From positions 1 through 12,618 of the forward strand of contig VGRA01000022.1 in assembly GCA_016875515.1 (NCBI GenBank): a DNA stretch of 12,618 nt, read 5' to 3'. The stretch comes from Deltaproteobacteria bacterium. GTDB taxonomy: Bacteria > Myxococcota > Myxococcia > Myxococcales > Myxococcaceae. This document shows positions 1-6,693 of the stretch, piece after piece. Position 1 is the stretch's first letter. Each line of letters opens with the position of its first letter. The notes under the pieces were generated by a model. It was not told where the DNA came from and did not search any database. It saw nothing but the letters and a program-made list of their open reading frames with translations. The translations under genes and the position numbers were made by a program.

Positions 1-136
1 CCAGCCCCCCCCCCGGCTGCCCCAGCTGCGGCAGCACCTGGCCCAGGGCCGCGAAGTCGAACCCCTCGAAGAAGGTGGCCGCGCCCAGGAAGGCGAGCAG
101 CCGCCCCCGCGGGATGGGCTTCTCCTCAACGCTCAT
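1..136 (-). CDS. MFS-type transporter, N-terminal fragment (runs off left edge)
   Basis: Only the first 45 codons are in the window; the gene continues beyond base 1. The start is ATG at 136 (minus). After a short basic cytoplasmic N-terminus (about residues 1-12) comes the start of a hydrophobic helix, LLAFLGAATFFEGFDFAALG. The FFEGFD pattern, with acidic residues inside the first membrane helix, resembles the first segment of major facilitator superfamily transporters. Substrate and full length cannot be judged. It starts 23 bases after the stop of the upstream secreted-protein gene, so it is probably the third gene of the kinase operon. No strong ribosome binding site is visible, which suggests translational coupling. 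A run of ten G (minus strand) falls at codons 41-44. The MFS assignment is inferred from one helix and is moderate at best. Confidence 0.55.
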   Translation of the reverse strand, partial: MSVEEKPIPRGRLLAFLGAATFFEGFDFAALGQVLPQLGQPGGGL

Positions 137-159
137 GTCCAGGGGTGTTCCACGCGCAC

Positions 160-1734
160 CTAAAGCGGCGCCTCGTCACAGGGCGTGCCCAGCCGCGCAC
201 CCTCGTACACGCCCAGCTCGTTGTAGATGAGCGGCAGGTTCTCGTACGTCGGCACCGCGCGCAGCCCTGTCTTCTTGCGGGACTGCGTCCACGTGCTGCC
301 CTCCGCCTTGTCCAGCAACAGCCGCAGCTCCCCGTCCTGGGTGGAGAACAGCTCGCCCTCCGAGTCCGACACGAGGTTGAGCAGCTTCTGCTGCTTGAGC
401 TTTCCCTTGGGCCCGACGTGGACGCGGAAGCTCCTCTGGTTGTCGGCGAGCAGCCCCTTCTCCACGTAGTAGTAGTTGCCCTTGTCGTCCCGCAGCAGCG
501 CGTAGGGGCTGTACTTCTGGGGGTTGGGGCCGAGCGCCGCCCCGAGCAGCAGCGCCCGCGCCTTGTCGGCGGCCAGCAGCTGCAGGGTTGCGGACCGCGT
601 CCCGCACCGCAGCACGCAGCTCCGCTTCTCCGCGTCCACCTTCAGGCTGGAGTACACGCGCATGTCCATGCCGCGGAAGTTGGGGTTGGAGCCCGGGTCG
701 GGGTACCTCGGCTCGAGGAAGCTGTCGTAGGGCGTGGAAGGCGGCTCCGGGAGCGCCGGCACGAGGGCCCCGTTCGAGCTCGAGTAGAAGCGTTCCCGCC
801 GCGCGTCGTCCCCCGGCGTGAGCGCCACCGTGTAGCCCTTCCCGTCCGTGCACACCGAGCTGCTGTCCAGCACCTGCAACTCACGCAGGCTCTGGCCCTT
901 GCCCCACGGCGGCGAGCCGGGGGCGAGTCCCCCGGCGCCCCCGAAGGCGTCCTCGAATCCCTTCCGCGCGGCCTGCGCCAGGTTGTACCCCGACGTGGAG
1001 GTGGTCCACCGGACCGTCCCGTTGTCCAGGGCGAACCCCACCTCGTTTCCGAACGTGCAGGACACCTCCTTCACGCCCTTCTTCAGGACGTCACGCACGG
1101 ACGGGTAGTCGCACAAGGTCTCGAGCGCCTCCAACGGGGCGCTGCAGTAAGAGGCCACGCTGTAGGACTTGAGGACCTGGTCGGTCACGGACGCCCACTG
1201 CACCTTGAGCGGGAAGGCCGCGCCGCACTTGGTCTGCGCCTGCTTCACGTTCTCCGTGATGGCGGCCTCGTTGCTGGCCTGCTCCGCGGGGCGGTTGAAC
1301 GCCATGAACTTCGCAAGCGTCCCGTCCTTCTTCTGGGCCTCGTAGCGCTTCACCACGTCGTCCGGATTCAGCTGCGAGGAGCCCTTCTCGTCCCACTGGA
1401 GGGACATCTCCGTCCGGTTCCCGCCCGGGTAGAAGACGTAGCTGCGGCTGCCGTACCGGGTCACCGCGTGGAACGGGCACATGTCCCGCCCCGCGTACTG
1501 GGTGCAGTAGCGGGTCCGGTCGCCGTCGGCCTCCTGCGTGGCGGGCAGCGCCTTGCCGTCGTAGTGCGTCTCGCTTCCCTGCACGTAGAGGAGCACGGCC
1601 GGCTCTCCCGACAGACGCACCACCGTCACCTTCATGCCCTCGGGCCCGGTGTAGACCTTGGCGCCCTCCACCTCGGCGTGTGCGCTGAGCGCCAGCGCCA
1701 TGCACACCAGGACCACCGCTCGGATTGCTTGCAC
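160..1734 (-). CDS. Secreted Cys-rich protein of unknown function, downstream of a kinase
   Basis: I do not recognise the family. With a GTG start at 1734 the product is 524 residues and begins with a clear Sec signal peptide: a basic residue at 5, a hydrophobic core at about 6-18, and a likely cleavage after AHA at 18-20. The mature part has ten cysteines (77, 86, 170, 197, 208, 226, 295, 373, 377, 519), an even number that would suit disulfides in the periplasm or outside the cell. No membrane helix or catalytic motif is apparent after the signal. An ATG 81 bases upstream also keeps the frame open, but it lies inside the kinase gene and would bury the signal peptide, whereas the GTG has a good ribosome binding site. 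It lies 32 bases behind the kinase stop and 23 before the MFS start, so it is probably cotranscribed. A periplasmic partner of the kinase's extracytoplasmic domain is a guess from context. Confidence 0.85.
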   Translation of the reverse strand: MQAIRAVVLVCMALALSAHAEVEGAKVYTGPEGMKVTVVRLSGEPAVLLYVQGSETHYDGKALPATQEADGDRTRYCTQYAGRDMCPFHAVTRYGSRSYVFYPGGNRTEMSLQWDEKGSSQLNPDDVVKRYEAQKKDGTLAKFMAFNRPAEQASNEAAITENVKQAQTKCGAAFPLKVQWASVTDQVLKSYSVASYCSAPLEALETLCDYPSVRDVLKKGVKEVSCTFGNEVGFALDNGTVRWTTSTSGYNLAQAARKGFEDAFGGAGGLAPGSPPWGKGQSLRELQVLDSSSVCTDGKGYTVALTPGDDARRERFYSSSNGALVPALPEPPSTPYDSFLEPRYPDPGSNPNFRGMDMRVYSSLKVDAEKRSCVLRCGTRSATLQLLAADKARALLLGAALGPNPQKYSPYALLRDDKGNYYYVEKGLLADNQRSFRVHVGPKGKLKQQKLLNLVSDSEGELFSTQDGELRLLLDKAEGSTWTQSRKKTGLRAVPTYENLPLIYNELGVYEGARLGTPCDEAPL

Positions 1735-1742
1735 GTTTTTAT

Positions 1743-1747
1743 CTCCT
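1743..1747 (-). promoter_or_regulatory. Ribosome binding site fixing the GTG start of the secreted protein
   Basis: The minus strand reads AGGAG here, eight bases before GTG at 1734. This is the only well-spaced Shine-Dalgarno sequence near the start and gives a product whose first residues form a signal peptide. It therefore decides against the ATG at 1815. Confidence 0.75.
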
Positions 1748-1766
1748 GCCCGGCCAGCGCCGGGAC

Positions 1767-3860
1767 TCACCGCTCTGCCGGATTGATGTCGAACCGGGCA
1801 CACCACTGCCTGCAAGCGCCCTGGAGGGCGCGGGGGACGTTCGGGTACTGCGCCATCGCGTTGGACAGGTCGCGCTGGCTGCAGTGGGCCCGCACCAGCG
1901 CGGACAAGGCCTGGCCCGAGCGTTGGACATTGAGCGACCGGCGGGCCCGGAACACGGCGTCATCCCCCTTGCCGGCGCGGAGCGCCTGCTCTGCCAGCTC
2001 CAACTCGGACAGGGCCGTGGCGTCCAACGGGGAGAGCGGCATCCCCTCGTCCACGGCCGGTGCCGGGCGGGGCGCGGCCTTCACGGGGCTCTCCCGGGGA
2101 GGGAGGGCCTGCGCGGTGGCCGCTGCGGCGACCGCGGGCGGGGTGGGCGCTGGGGCCACGGCAGCAGGCGCCGTGGGAACGGCGGGCGGGGTGAGCGCGG
2201 GCACCACGGCAGCAGGGGAGGGGGGCTCCGTGGCAGACGGGGCCCGCTCCGGTGGAGACGGGGGCGCGGGCGGCGCCTGCGGAGACCGGAAGAGCAGCAC
2301 CCCCGCCACCAGCAGCAGGAGGGCCGCCCCGCCGAGCAGGGCGCCGGTGCGGCCCGGTGCCGCCGCGGGAGCCGGGGTCACAGGAGCCGGGGCCGCTCCC
2401 GACGCCGGTGCCTGGGATGTGCCCGGCGCGGGAACCGGTGCCGCCGCAGGGGCCGGGGCCGCTCCCGACGCAGGCGCGTGGGAGGTGCCCGGGACGAGAG
2501 CCGGTGTCGCAGCCGTTGAAGGAGTGGGGGGCACGCCTGTCGGTGGAGCCGCGCCCGCGGTGTGCGTGGAGGTTGCGGGGGCGTCCCCCTGCCCGCTGAC
2601 GCCGCCAGGCGCGGGCGACGGCGAAGCCGCGGTTGAAGGAGGACTGATGGCCCGCGGCACGGCCGTGTCCCCTCCCGTGCCGGTCGCGGGCGTGGCGGCA
2701 ACCGGCCCCGGGACGAAGGTGGCATCGAGCGCAGCGGTGGGGGCAGCGCCGTAGGGCAGCGTCCCGCCGGGCCGGGCGCCACCGCCGGGCGCGGCGGGGA
2801 CATGCGTCGCGGCGAGCAGCGGGTCCGCGCTGCCCGGCGTGTGGGTGGCCCCGAGCACATCCACGGGCCCCGCACCTGCCCCGGGCGGCGGGGTGGGGCC
2901 GGGCGGGACGTAGGTGGCGCCGAGCAGCTCCAGCGTGCTCGGGTCCGTGCCCTCCGGGGGAACCGGCCGGGGCGCCTCCGCGCGGATGAACAGGCGCGTG
3001 CCGGTGAGCGCCTCGGTGAGGGTGACGACATCCGGGGTGCGCGCCTCCACGTCCTTGGCGAGCGCCCGCTCGAGCGCGGGCCACACGTGCGGCGGCAGGC
3101 CGGGCGCGCGCCCGCCCAGCGGCTCGGGCATCTCGTGGACGATCTTGTAGAGCAGGGTGGGGATGTTGTCCCCGGCGAAGGCGGGCTGGCCGGCGAGCAT
3201 CTCGTAATAGATGCAAGCCAGCGCGAAGACGTCGCTGCGCGCGTCGATGGCGGCGTTCTTCCCGAGCGCCTGCTCCGGGGACATGTACCGCGGCGTCCCC
3301 ATCAGGACCGAGTCCTGCGTCTGCACCGTGTTGCCGCCGGAGAGCTTGGAGATGCCGAAGTCCAGCAGCTTCACCCGGTGGCGCGCGCTTCCGGCCGAGT
3401 CGCCGGGGAGCAGGAAGATGTTGTCCGGCTTCAGGTCCCGGTGGACCACGCCGGCCGAGTGGGCGGCGAGCAGCGCGGAGCCGGCCTGCAGCGCCACCTC
3501 CCGCGTCTCCTCCCAGGACAGCGGGCCGCGCGCAATGCGCTGGCCCAGGCTCTCGCCCTTGAGGAACTCGAGCACGAGGAAGGGCGTGCCGCCGGGGAGC
3601 GTGTCGAAGTCCAGCACCTCGACGATGTGGGGGTGGCCCAGCCGCGAGGCGATCTCCGCCTCCCGCCGGAAGCGCGCCACGATGTCCGGGCTCAGCGAGA
3701 AGCCGGTCTTGAGGACCTTCACCGCCACCTGCTTGGGCAGCCGCAGGTGCCGGGCGGCGAAGACGTAGCCCATGCCACCCTCGCCGAGCAGCGAGGTCAG
3801 CTCATAGGTGCCGCCGAGCACGGACCCGACGCGGACGTCATCGGCCTGGGGAGGGTTCAT
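1767..3860 (-). CDS. Membrane-anchored Hanks-type Ser/Thr protein kinase
   Basis: 697 residues. The kinase domain (about 18-285) has all the core motifs: Gly-rich loop GEGGMG (26-31), Lys48 in VAVK, Glu67 of helix C, the catalytic loop HRDLKPDN (140-147), the DFG motif (167-169) and SPE (194-196) closing the activation segment. It should therefore be active, phosphorylating Ser/Thr with ATP in the cytoplasm. A Pro/Ala/Thr-rich linker (about 295-505) holds four similar A-T-[YHF]-[VT]-P motifs and a tandem PGTS-xAPASGAAPAP repeat. One membrane helix (about 506-524) follows, so the C-terminal part (525-697) should lie in the periplasm. That part is Pro/Ala-rich, then alpha-helical and TPR-like (about 612-697), with Cys at 660, 683 and 687. 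This kinase-linker-helix-TPR layout is familiar in myxobacteria. The ATG at 3860 has no visible Shine-Dalgarno, fitting a very short leader. It is probably the first gene of an operon with the secreted protein and the MFS gene. Confidence 0.95.
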   Translation of the reverse strand: MNPPQADDVRVGSVLGGTYELTSLLGEGGMGYVFAARHLRLPKQVAVKVLKTGFSLSPDIVARFRREAEIASRLGHPHIVEVLDFDTLPGGTPFLVLEFLKGESLGQRIARGPLSWEETREVALQAGSALLAAHSAGVVHRDLKPDNIFLLPGDSAGSARHRVKLLDFGISKLSGGNTVQTQDSVLMGTPRYMSPEQALGKNAAIDARSDVFALACIYYEMLAGQPAFAGDNIPTLLYKIVHEMPEPLGGRAPGLPPHVWPALERALAKDVEARTPDVVTLTEALTGTRLFIRAEAPRPVPPEGTDPSTLELLGATYVPPGPTPPPGAGAGPVDVLGATHTPGSADPLLAATHVPAAPGGGARPGGTLPYGAAPTAALDATFVPGPVAATPATGTGGDTAVPRAISPPSTAASPSPAPGGVSGQGDAPATSTHTAGAAPPTGVPPTPSTAATPALVPGTSHAPASGAAPAPAAAPVPAPGTSQAPASGAAPAPVTPAPAAAPGRTGALLGGAALLLLVAGVLLFRSPQAPPAPPSPPERAPSATEPPSPAAVVPALTPPAVPTAPAAVAPAPTPPAVAAAATAQALPPRESPVKAAPRPAPAVDEGMPLSPLDATALSELELAEQALRAGKGDDAVFRARRSLNVQRSGQALSALVRAHCSQRDLSNAMAQYPNVPRALQGACRQWCARFDINPAER

Positions 3861-3871
3861 GGGGCGGGGGA

Positions 3872-3901
3872 ACTATGGACCACCGCCGGTGGCTGTCACA
3901 A
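3872..3901 (-). promoter_or_regulatory. Likely sigma-70 type promoter of the kinase operon, with palindrome in the spacer
   Basis: On the minus strand, GTGACA (3899-3894, five of six matches to TTGACA) and CATAGT (3877-3872, four of six to TATAAT) are 16 bases apart. Transcription would start only a few bases before the ATG at 3860, which agrees with the missing Shine-Dalgarno. The spacer contains the palindrome CCACC-GCC-GGTGG (plus strand 3880-3892), placed where a bound repressor would block polymerase. The promoter is inferred from motif match only. Confidence 0.45.
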
Positions 3902-3962
3902 CGCCGGGCGTGTCAGGCTCCTGTCGTACCTTCTCCCGTGTGCAAGGGCGGGAGGGGGGCGC

Positions 3963-4520
3963 ATGGCGAACGGGGCGGCGGGGGAGTTGGTGGACGCAGG
4001 CAACGGCAGCAGGATGAAGGGACGCATGGGCAAGAAGCCAGCGAGGAAGCCGCGCCCGCGGAAGGTGACCAGCAAGGAGATCCTCGCCGAGCCGGAGGAA
4101 CGGCGGCTGGAGGTCATTGCCGGCGTCGTGGAGGAGAAGGCGGCGCCGAGCTTTGACCACTCCGTCGTACAGAACCAGCTGGGTGGGCTCATCGGCCAGC
4201 ACTTCGGCAGCCAGCGGCGTGGCGGGCCCGGCGGGTGGTGGATCGGCACGGAGGCTGACATCGAACTCGGGCCCCATGATCTCGTCCGCCCGGACGTGGC
4301 GGGTTGGAGGCGGGACCGTCACGCTGTACGGCCCAGGGGCCGGCCGGTCCGGCAGGTGCCGGACTGGGTGTGTGAGCTCGTCTCCGCGTCAAACAGGAAG
4401 CGGGACACGGTGGAGAAGGTGCGCTTGTACCACCCGCGCGAGCTCTTCGACGCCCCGACCACTCCGCCGCCGCCGCGGGGCCGTCCCCCGGGCCGCCCTG
4501 CGCGCCGGTCCCGCCGCTGA
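3963..4520 (+). CDS. Uma2-family (PD-(D/E)xK) endonuclease-like protein, C-terminally truncated
   Basis: 185 residues from an ATG with GGAGG seven bases upstream (3951-3955); ATGs at 4014 and 4026 are alternative starts that would drop a poorly conserved Lys/Arg-rich leader. Residues about 36-157 resemble Uma2/DUF820 proteins: E-V-I-A-G-V-V (50-56), a GGPGGWWI segment (87-94), RPDVAGW with Asp111, WVCELVS with Glu138, and Lys152 in VEKVRLYH. Asp111, Glu138 and Lys152 fit the expected nuclease triad. After His157 the family normally continues with a GV-x-x-YW-[IL]-VD segment and more beta strands; here the frame turns into a Pro/Arg-rich tail (PTTPPPPRGRPPGRPARR) and stops. No other frame restores the missing part. 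It is probably a decaying or 3'-deleted copy. Cellular roles of Uma2 proteins in bacteria are poorly known. It is divergent from the kinase gene, and selD starts 46 bases downstream. Confidence 0.65.
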   Translation: MANGAAGELVDAGNGSRMKGRMGKKPARKPRPRKVTSKEILAEPEERRLEVIAGVVEEKAAPSFDHSVVQNQLGGLIGQHFGSQRRGGPGGWWIGTEADIELGPHDLVRPDVAGWRRDRHAVRPRGRPVRQVPDWVCELVSASNRKRDTVEKVRLYHPRELFDAPTTPPPPRGRPPGRPARRSRR

Positions 4521-4550
4521 AGCGCCGAGTGGCCCCCGGCACCCAGCCGC

Positions 4551-4558
4551 GGTACACA
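4551..4558 (+). promoter_or_regulatory. Possible -10 element of selD (GGTACACA)
   Basis: GGTACACA ends eight bases before the selD ATG at 4567. No Shine-Dalgarno is seen, so a leaderless or nearly leaderless mRNA is possible. The same GGTACAC followed by CGCGC lies in front of rph. No convincing -35 is visible, so this is tentative. Confidence 0.3.
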
Positions 4559-4566
4559 CGCGCTCC

Positions 4567-5613
4567 ATGTCCACCGTCACGCCGCGGCTCACCACCCTGA
4601 GCCACTGCGCGGGTTGAGCCGCCAAGCTCCGCCCGGCGCAACTGGCGCAGGTCCTGCGCCACCTGAAGACCGTGAAGTCCCCGGACGCGCTCGTTGGCTT
4701 CGCCACGAGCGACGACGCGGCCGTCTATCGCCTCAACGCCACCCAGGCCGTGGTGGAGACGGTGGACTTCTTCCCTCCCGTGGTGGACGACCCCTTCCAG
4801 TTCGGTCGCATCGCCGCGGCGAACGCGCTCAGTGACGTCTGGGCCATGGGGGCGAAGCCGCTCTTCGCGCTTTCGCTGGTGGGCTTCCCCAAGGAACTCC
4901 CGCTCAAGACGCTCCGCCGCATCCTGCAGGGCGGTCACGCCGCGGCCCACGAGGCGGGCATCCCCATCCTCGGCGGCCACTCGGTGCAGGACCCCGAGCC
5001 GAAGTACGGACTTGCCGTCACCGGCGTCGTCCACCCGCGCCGCATCCTCAAGAACGTGGGCGCGAAGCCCGGTGACGTGCTGCTGCTCACCAAGCCCATC
5101 GGCTCGGGCATTGCCACCACCGCCATCAAGCGCGGCATCGCCGACAAGAAGCTCACCCGCGCCGCGGTGGGCGTCATGTCGGAGTTGAACAAGGTTGCAG
5201 GCGAGGTCATCGCCTCCGGCCGCTTCCGCGTGCACGCGCTCACCGACGTTACCGGCTTCGGCCTGCTCGGCCACCTGTGGGAGATGGCCCGGGGTTCCAA
5301 GGTCCGCGCGCTGCTGGACCTGGAGCGCGTCCCGCTCATCGCGGGCGTCCCTGCGCTCGCCGCGGCAGACTGCATCCCCGGCGGCAGCAAGGCCAACCTC
5401 GACTGGGTCCGCCCCCACGTGGAGTTCCCAGAGGGGCTGCCCGCGGACATCCAGGTGGTGCTCGCGGACGCGCAGACCAACGGCGGGCTGCTCGCCTCCG
5501 TGGCGGGCAAGGACGCGCTGCGGCTGTACCAGGCGCTCCAGCGCAAGGGCGTGCCGGTCGCCGCCATTGGCGAGGTGGTCAAGGGCAAGGCGGGCATCAC
5601 CGTCGTCGGCTAG
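4567..5613 (+). CDS. selD: Selenophosphate synthetase SelD, a selenoprotein (TGA at 4615-4617 = Sec17)
   Basis: SelD makes selenophosphate from selenide and ATP, the selenium donor for Sec-tRNA and for 2-selenouridine tRNA. Read from ATG 4567 with TGA as selenocysteine the product is 348 residues, close to the roughly 347 of E. coli SelD. The N-terminus reads LSHCAGUAAKL: Sec17 sits at the catalytic Cys17 position of E. coli SelD and Lys20 at its essential Lys20. Further family motifs are SDDAAVY (48-54) with metal/nucleotide-binding Asp, VDFFPP (66-71), ILGGHSV (134-140), TDVTGFGLLGH (226-236) and ADAQTNGGLL (300-309). A SECIS-like hairpin follows the TGA. A standard gene caller would start at GTG 4672 (residue 36) and lose the active site. 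Position 17, family conservation on both sides and an intact 331-codon frame after the TGA argue against a nonsense mutation. The Sec machinery (selA, selB, selC) is not in this window. A membrane protein gene follows after 15 bases, probably in the same operon. Confidence 0.93.
4615..4661 (+). promoter_or_regulatory. Bacterial SECIS element for selD
   Basis: The element runs from the TGA (4615-4617) to the end of a hairpin. TGGCGCAG (4643-4650) pairs perfectly with CTGCGCCA (4654-4661) around a three-base loop GTC (4651-4653); a two-by-two mismatch and CA/TG pairs could extend the stem. The loop begins 33 bases after the TGA and its first base is G. Both features fit the known bacterial SECIS pattern, in which SelB binds a short stem-loop inside the coding region just after the UGA. 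The stem codes for Leu-Ala-Gln and Leu-Arg-His, so it serves as both code and signal. Confidence 0.75.
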
Positions 5614-5628
5614 GCTCGGCCGCCGCCC

Positions 5629-6693
5629 ATGAGCGCCGCCCTCAAGCCCGCCATCACCCGCCCGGAGCTGGATGTCTGGCTCGCGGGCGGGCTGTCGCTC
5701 GTGGCCATGGCCGTGCTGGGCGTGCTGGCGGTCACCACGGCGCCGGACCTGGTGAACGCGAAGTTCCTCTGGCTGAACGCGGTCATCAACGGGCCCCACT
5801 TCCTCGTCTCCTACCGGCTGCTCTACGCCTCCCGCGAGAACGCCCGCCGCTACCCGTGGGCCTCCCTGTGGGTGCCGCTGCTGCTGTTGGCCTGGGGCGC
5901 GGTGGCGCTGGGGCTGTCCGCGGTGAACCCGGACTGGAGCTGGGGGCTGGACGCCCTCTTCGCCGTGAACGCCGTCTACCTCTCGCTCCACTACACCGGG
6001 CAGGCGTGGGGGATGGTCTCCACCTTCTCCCAACTCGAGGGGCTCCGCTTCGCCCCCGCCGAGCGCACGCTGCTGCGCCTCTTCCTCCGCGGCATGGCTG
6101 CTTGGCACGTCCACTGGCTCCTCCGGCAGACCGTGTGGACGCCCGGGCCAGAACACGCCGCGCTCGCGCACGGACTCGAGGCGGCGGTGAACGCGTTTGC
6201 TGCCGTGTCGCTGGTCGTGGGGCTCGCCACGCTCTGGCGGGCAGCGTCCCGCAGCGGCCACCGGCTGCCGGCCCGCGTCGCCGTCCCGTACCTGGCGCTG
6301 CACGCCTGGTACCTGCTCCTCTTCTTGCACCCCGGTGCGCTGTTCTGGGTGCAAATCGCGCACGCGCTGCAATACCTGCCGTTCCCGCTGCGCGTCGAGC
6401 TCAACCGCCAAGCTGTCCACGCGGACGCTGCACGCCGTACCGGGGTGTCCATGGCGTGGGTGCTGGGCGCCAGCGTCCTGGTCTTCGCGGGGCTGCCGTG
6501 GCTCTCGCACGTCGCGGGGCCGCTCGCGCGCTCGGGCTGGGAGGTGGCCGTGGCGCTCATCAACATCCACCACTACTTCATCGACGGCTGCATCTGGCAC
6601 ATCCGCAACCCGGTGGTGAGCGAGGAGCTGTTCGCCCACATCCGGCGCGCGCCGCCCGCCACGACACCGCAGCCGGGACAGGTGGCCGCATGA
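5629..6693 (+). CDS. Multi-pass membrane protein with conserved-looking His motifs, function unknown
   Basis: 354 residues with roughly eight or nine hydrophobic segments (about 18-38, 45-66, 79-99, 104-127, 149-165, 184-204, 215-250, 272-295, 304-323). Histidines sit in or next to them in distinctive settings: NGPHF (54-58), LHYTGQAWG (120-128), IAHALQY (243-249) and INIHHYFIDGCIWHIR (311-326). I recall the HYxxQ and HHxxxDxxxW type of motif from unnamed bacterial membrane proteins, but I cannot assign a function. Intramembrane His clusters often bind metal or heme; that is only a possibility here. There is no Shine-Dalgarno before ATG 5629, and the gene begins 15 bases after the selD stop, so translation is probably coupled to selD. 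The stop overlaps the amidase start (ATGA). Confidence 0.85.
   Translation: MSAALKPAITRPELDVWLAGGLSLVAMAVLGVLAVTTAPDLVNAKFLWLNAVINGPHFLVSYRLLYASRENARRYPWASLWVPLLLLAWGAVALGLSAVNPDWSWGLDALFAVNAVYLSLHYTGQAWGMVSTFSQLEGLRFAPAERTLLRLFLRGMAAWHVHWLLRQTVWTPGPEHAALAHGLEAAVNAFAAVSLVVGLATLWRAASRSGHRLPARVAVPYLALHAWYLLLFLHPGALFWVQIAHALQYLPFPLRVELNRQAVHADAARRTGVSMAWVLGASVLVFAGLPWLSHVAGPLARSGWEVAVALINIHHYFIDGCIWHIRNPVVSEELFAHIRRAPPATTPQPGQVAA

Noticed and set aside
1735..1815. ATG 1815 as start of the secreted protein
   Set aside because: It overlaps the kinase gene, adds 27 residues before the signal peptide and lacks the AGGAG that precedes GTG 1734.
145..2754. An 869-codon open frame on the plus strand opposite the kinase and secreted-protein genes
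   Set aside because: The product is Arg/Ala/Gly/Val-rich with no domain; it is an antisense shadow of genuine high-GC coding sequence.
4615..4617. The TGA as a nonsense mutation in a decaying selD
   Set aside because: It falls exactly on the known Sec position, is followed by a SECIS-type hairpin, and the rest of the gene is intact and conserved.
4672..5613. GTG 4672 as the start of selD
   Set aside because: It would remove the catalytic residue 17 and Lys20 and has no ribosome binding site; the frame continues upstream through a Sec TGA to ATG 4567.
5629..6693. Carotenoid dioxygenase (Brp/Blh) identity for the membrane protein
   Set aside because: Both have intramembrane histidines, but the motif order and context seen here do not match what I know of Brp/Blh.
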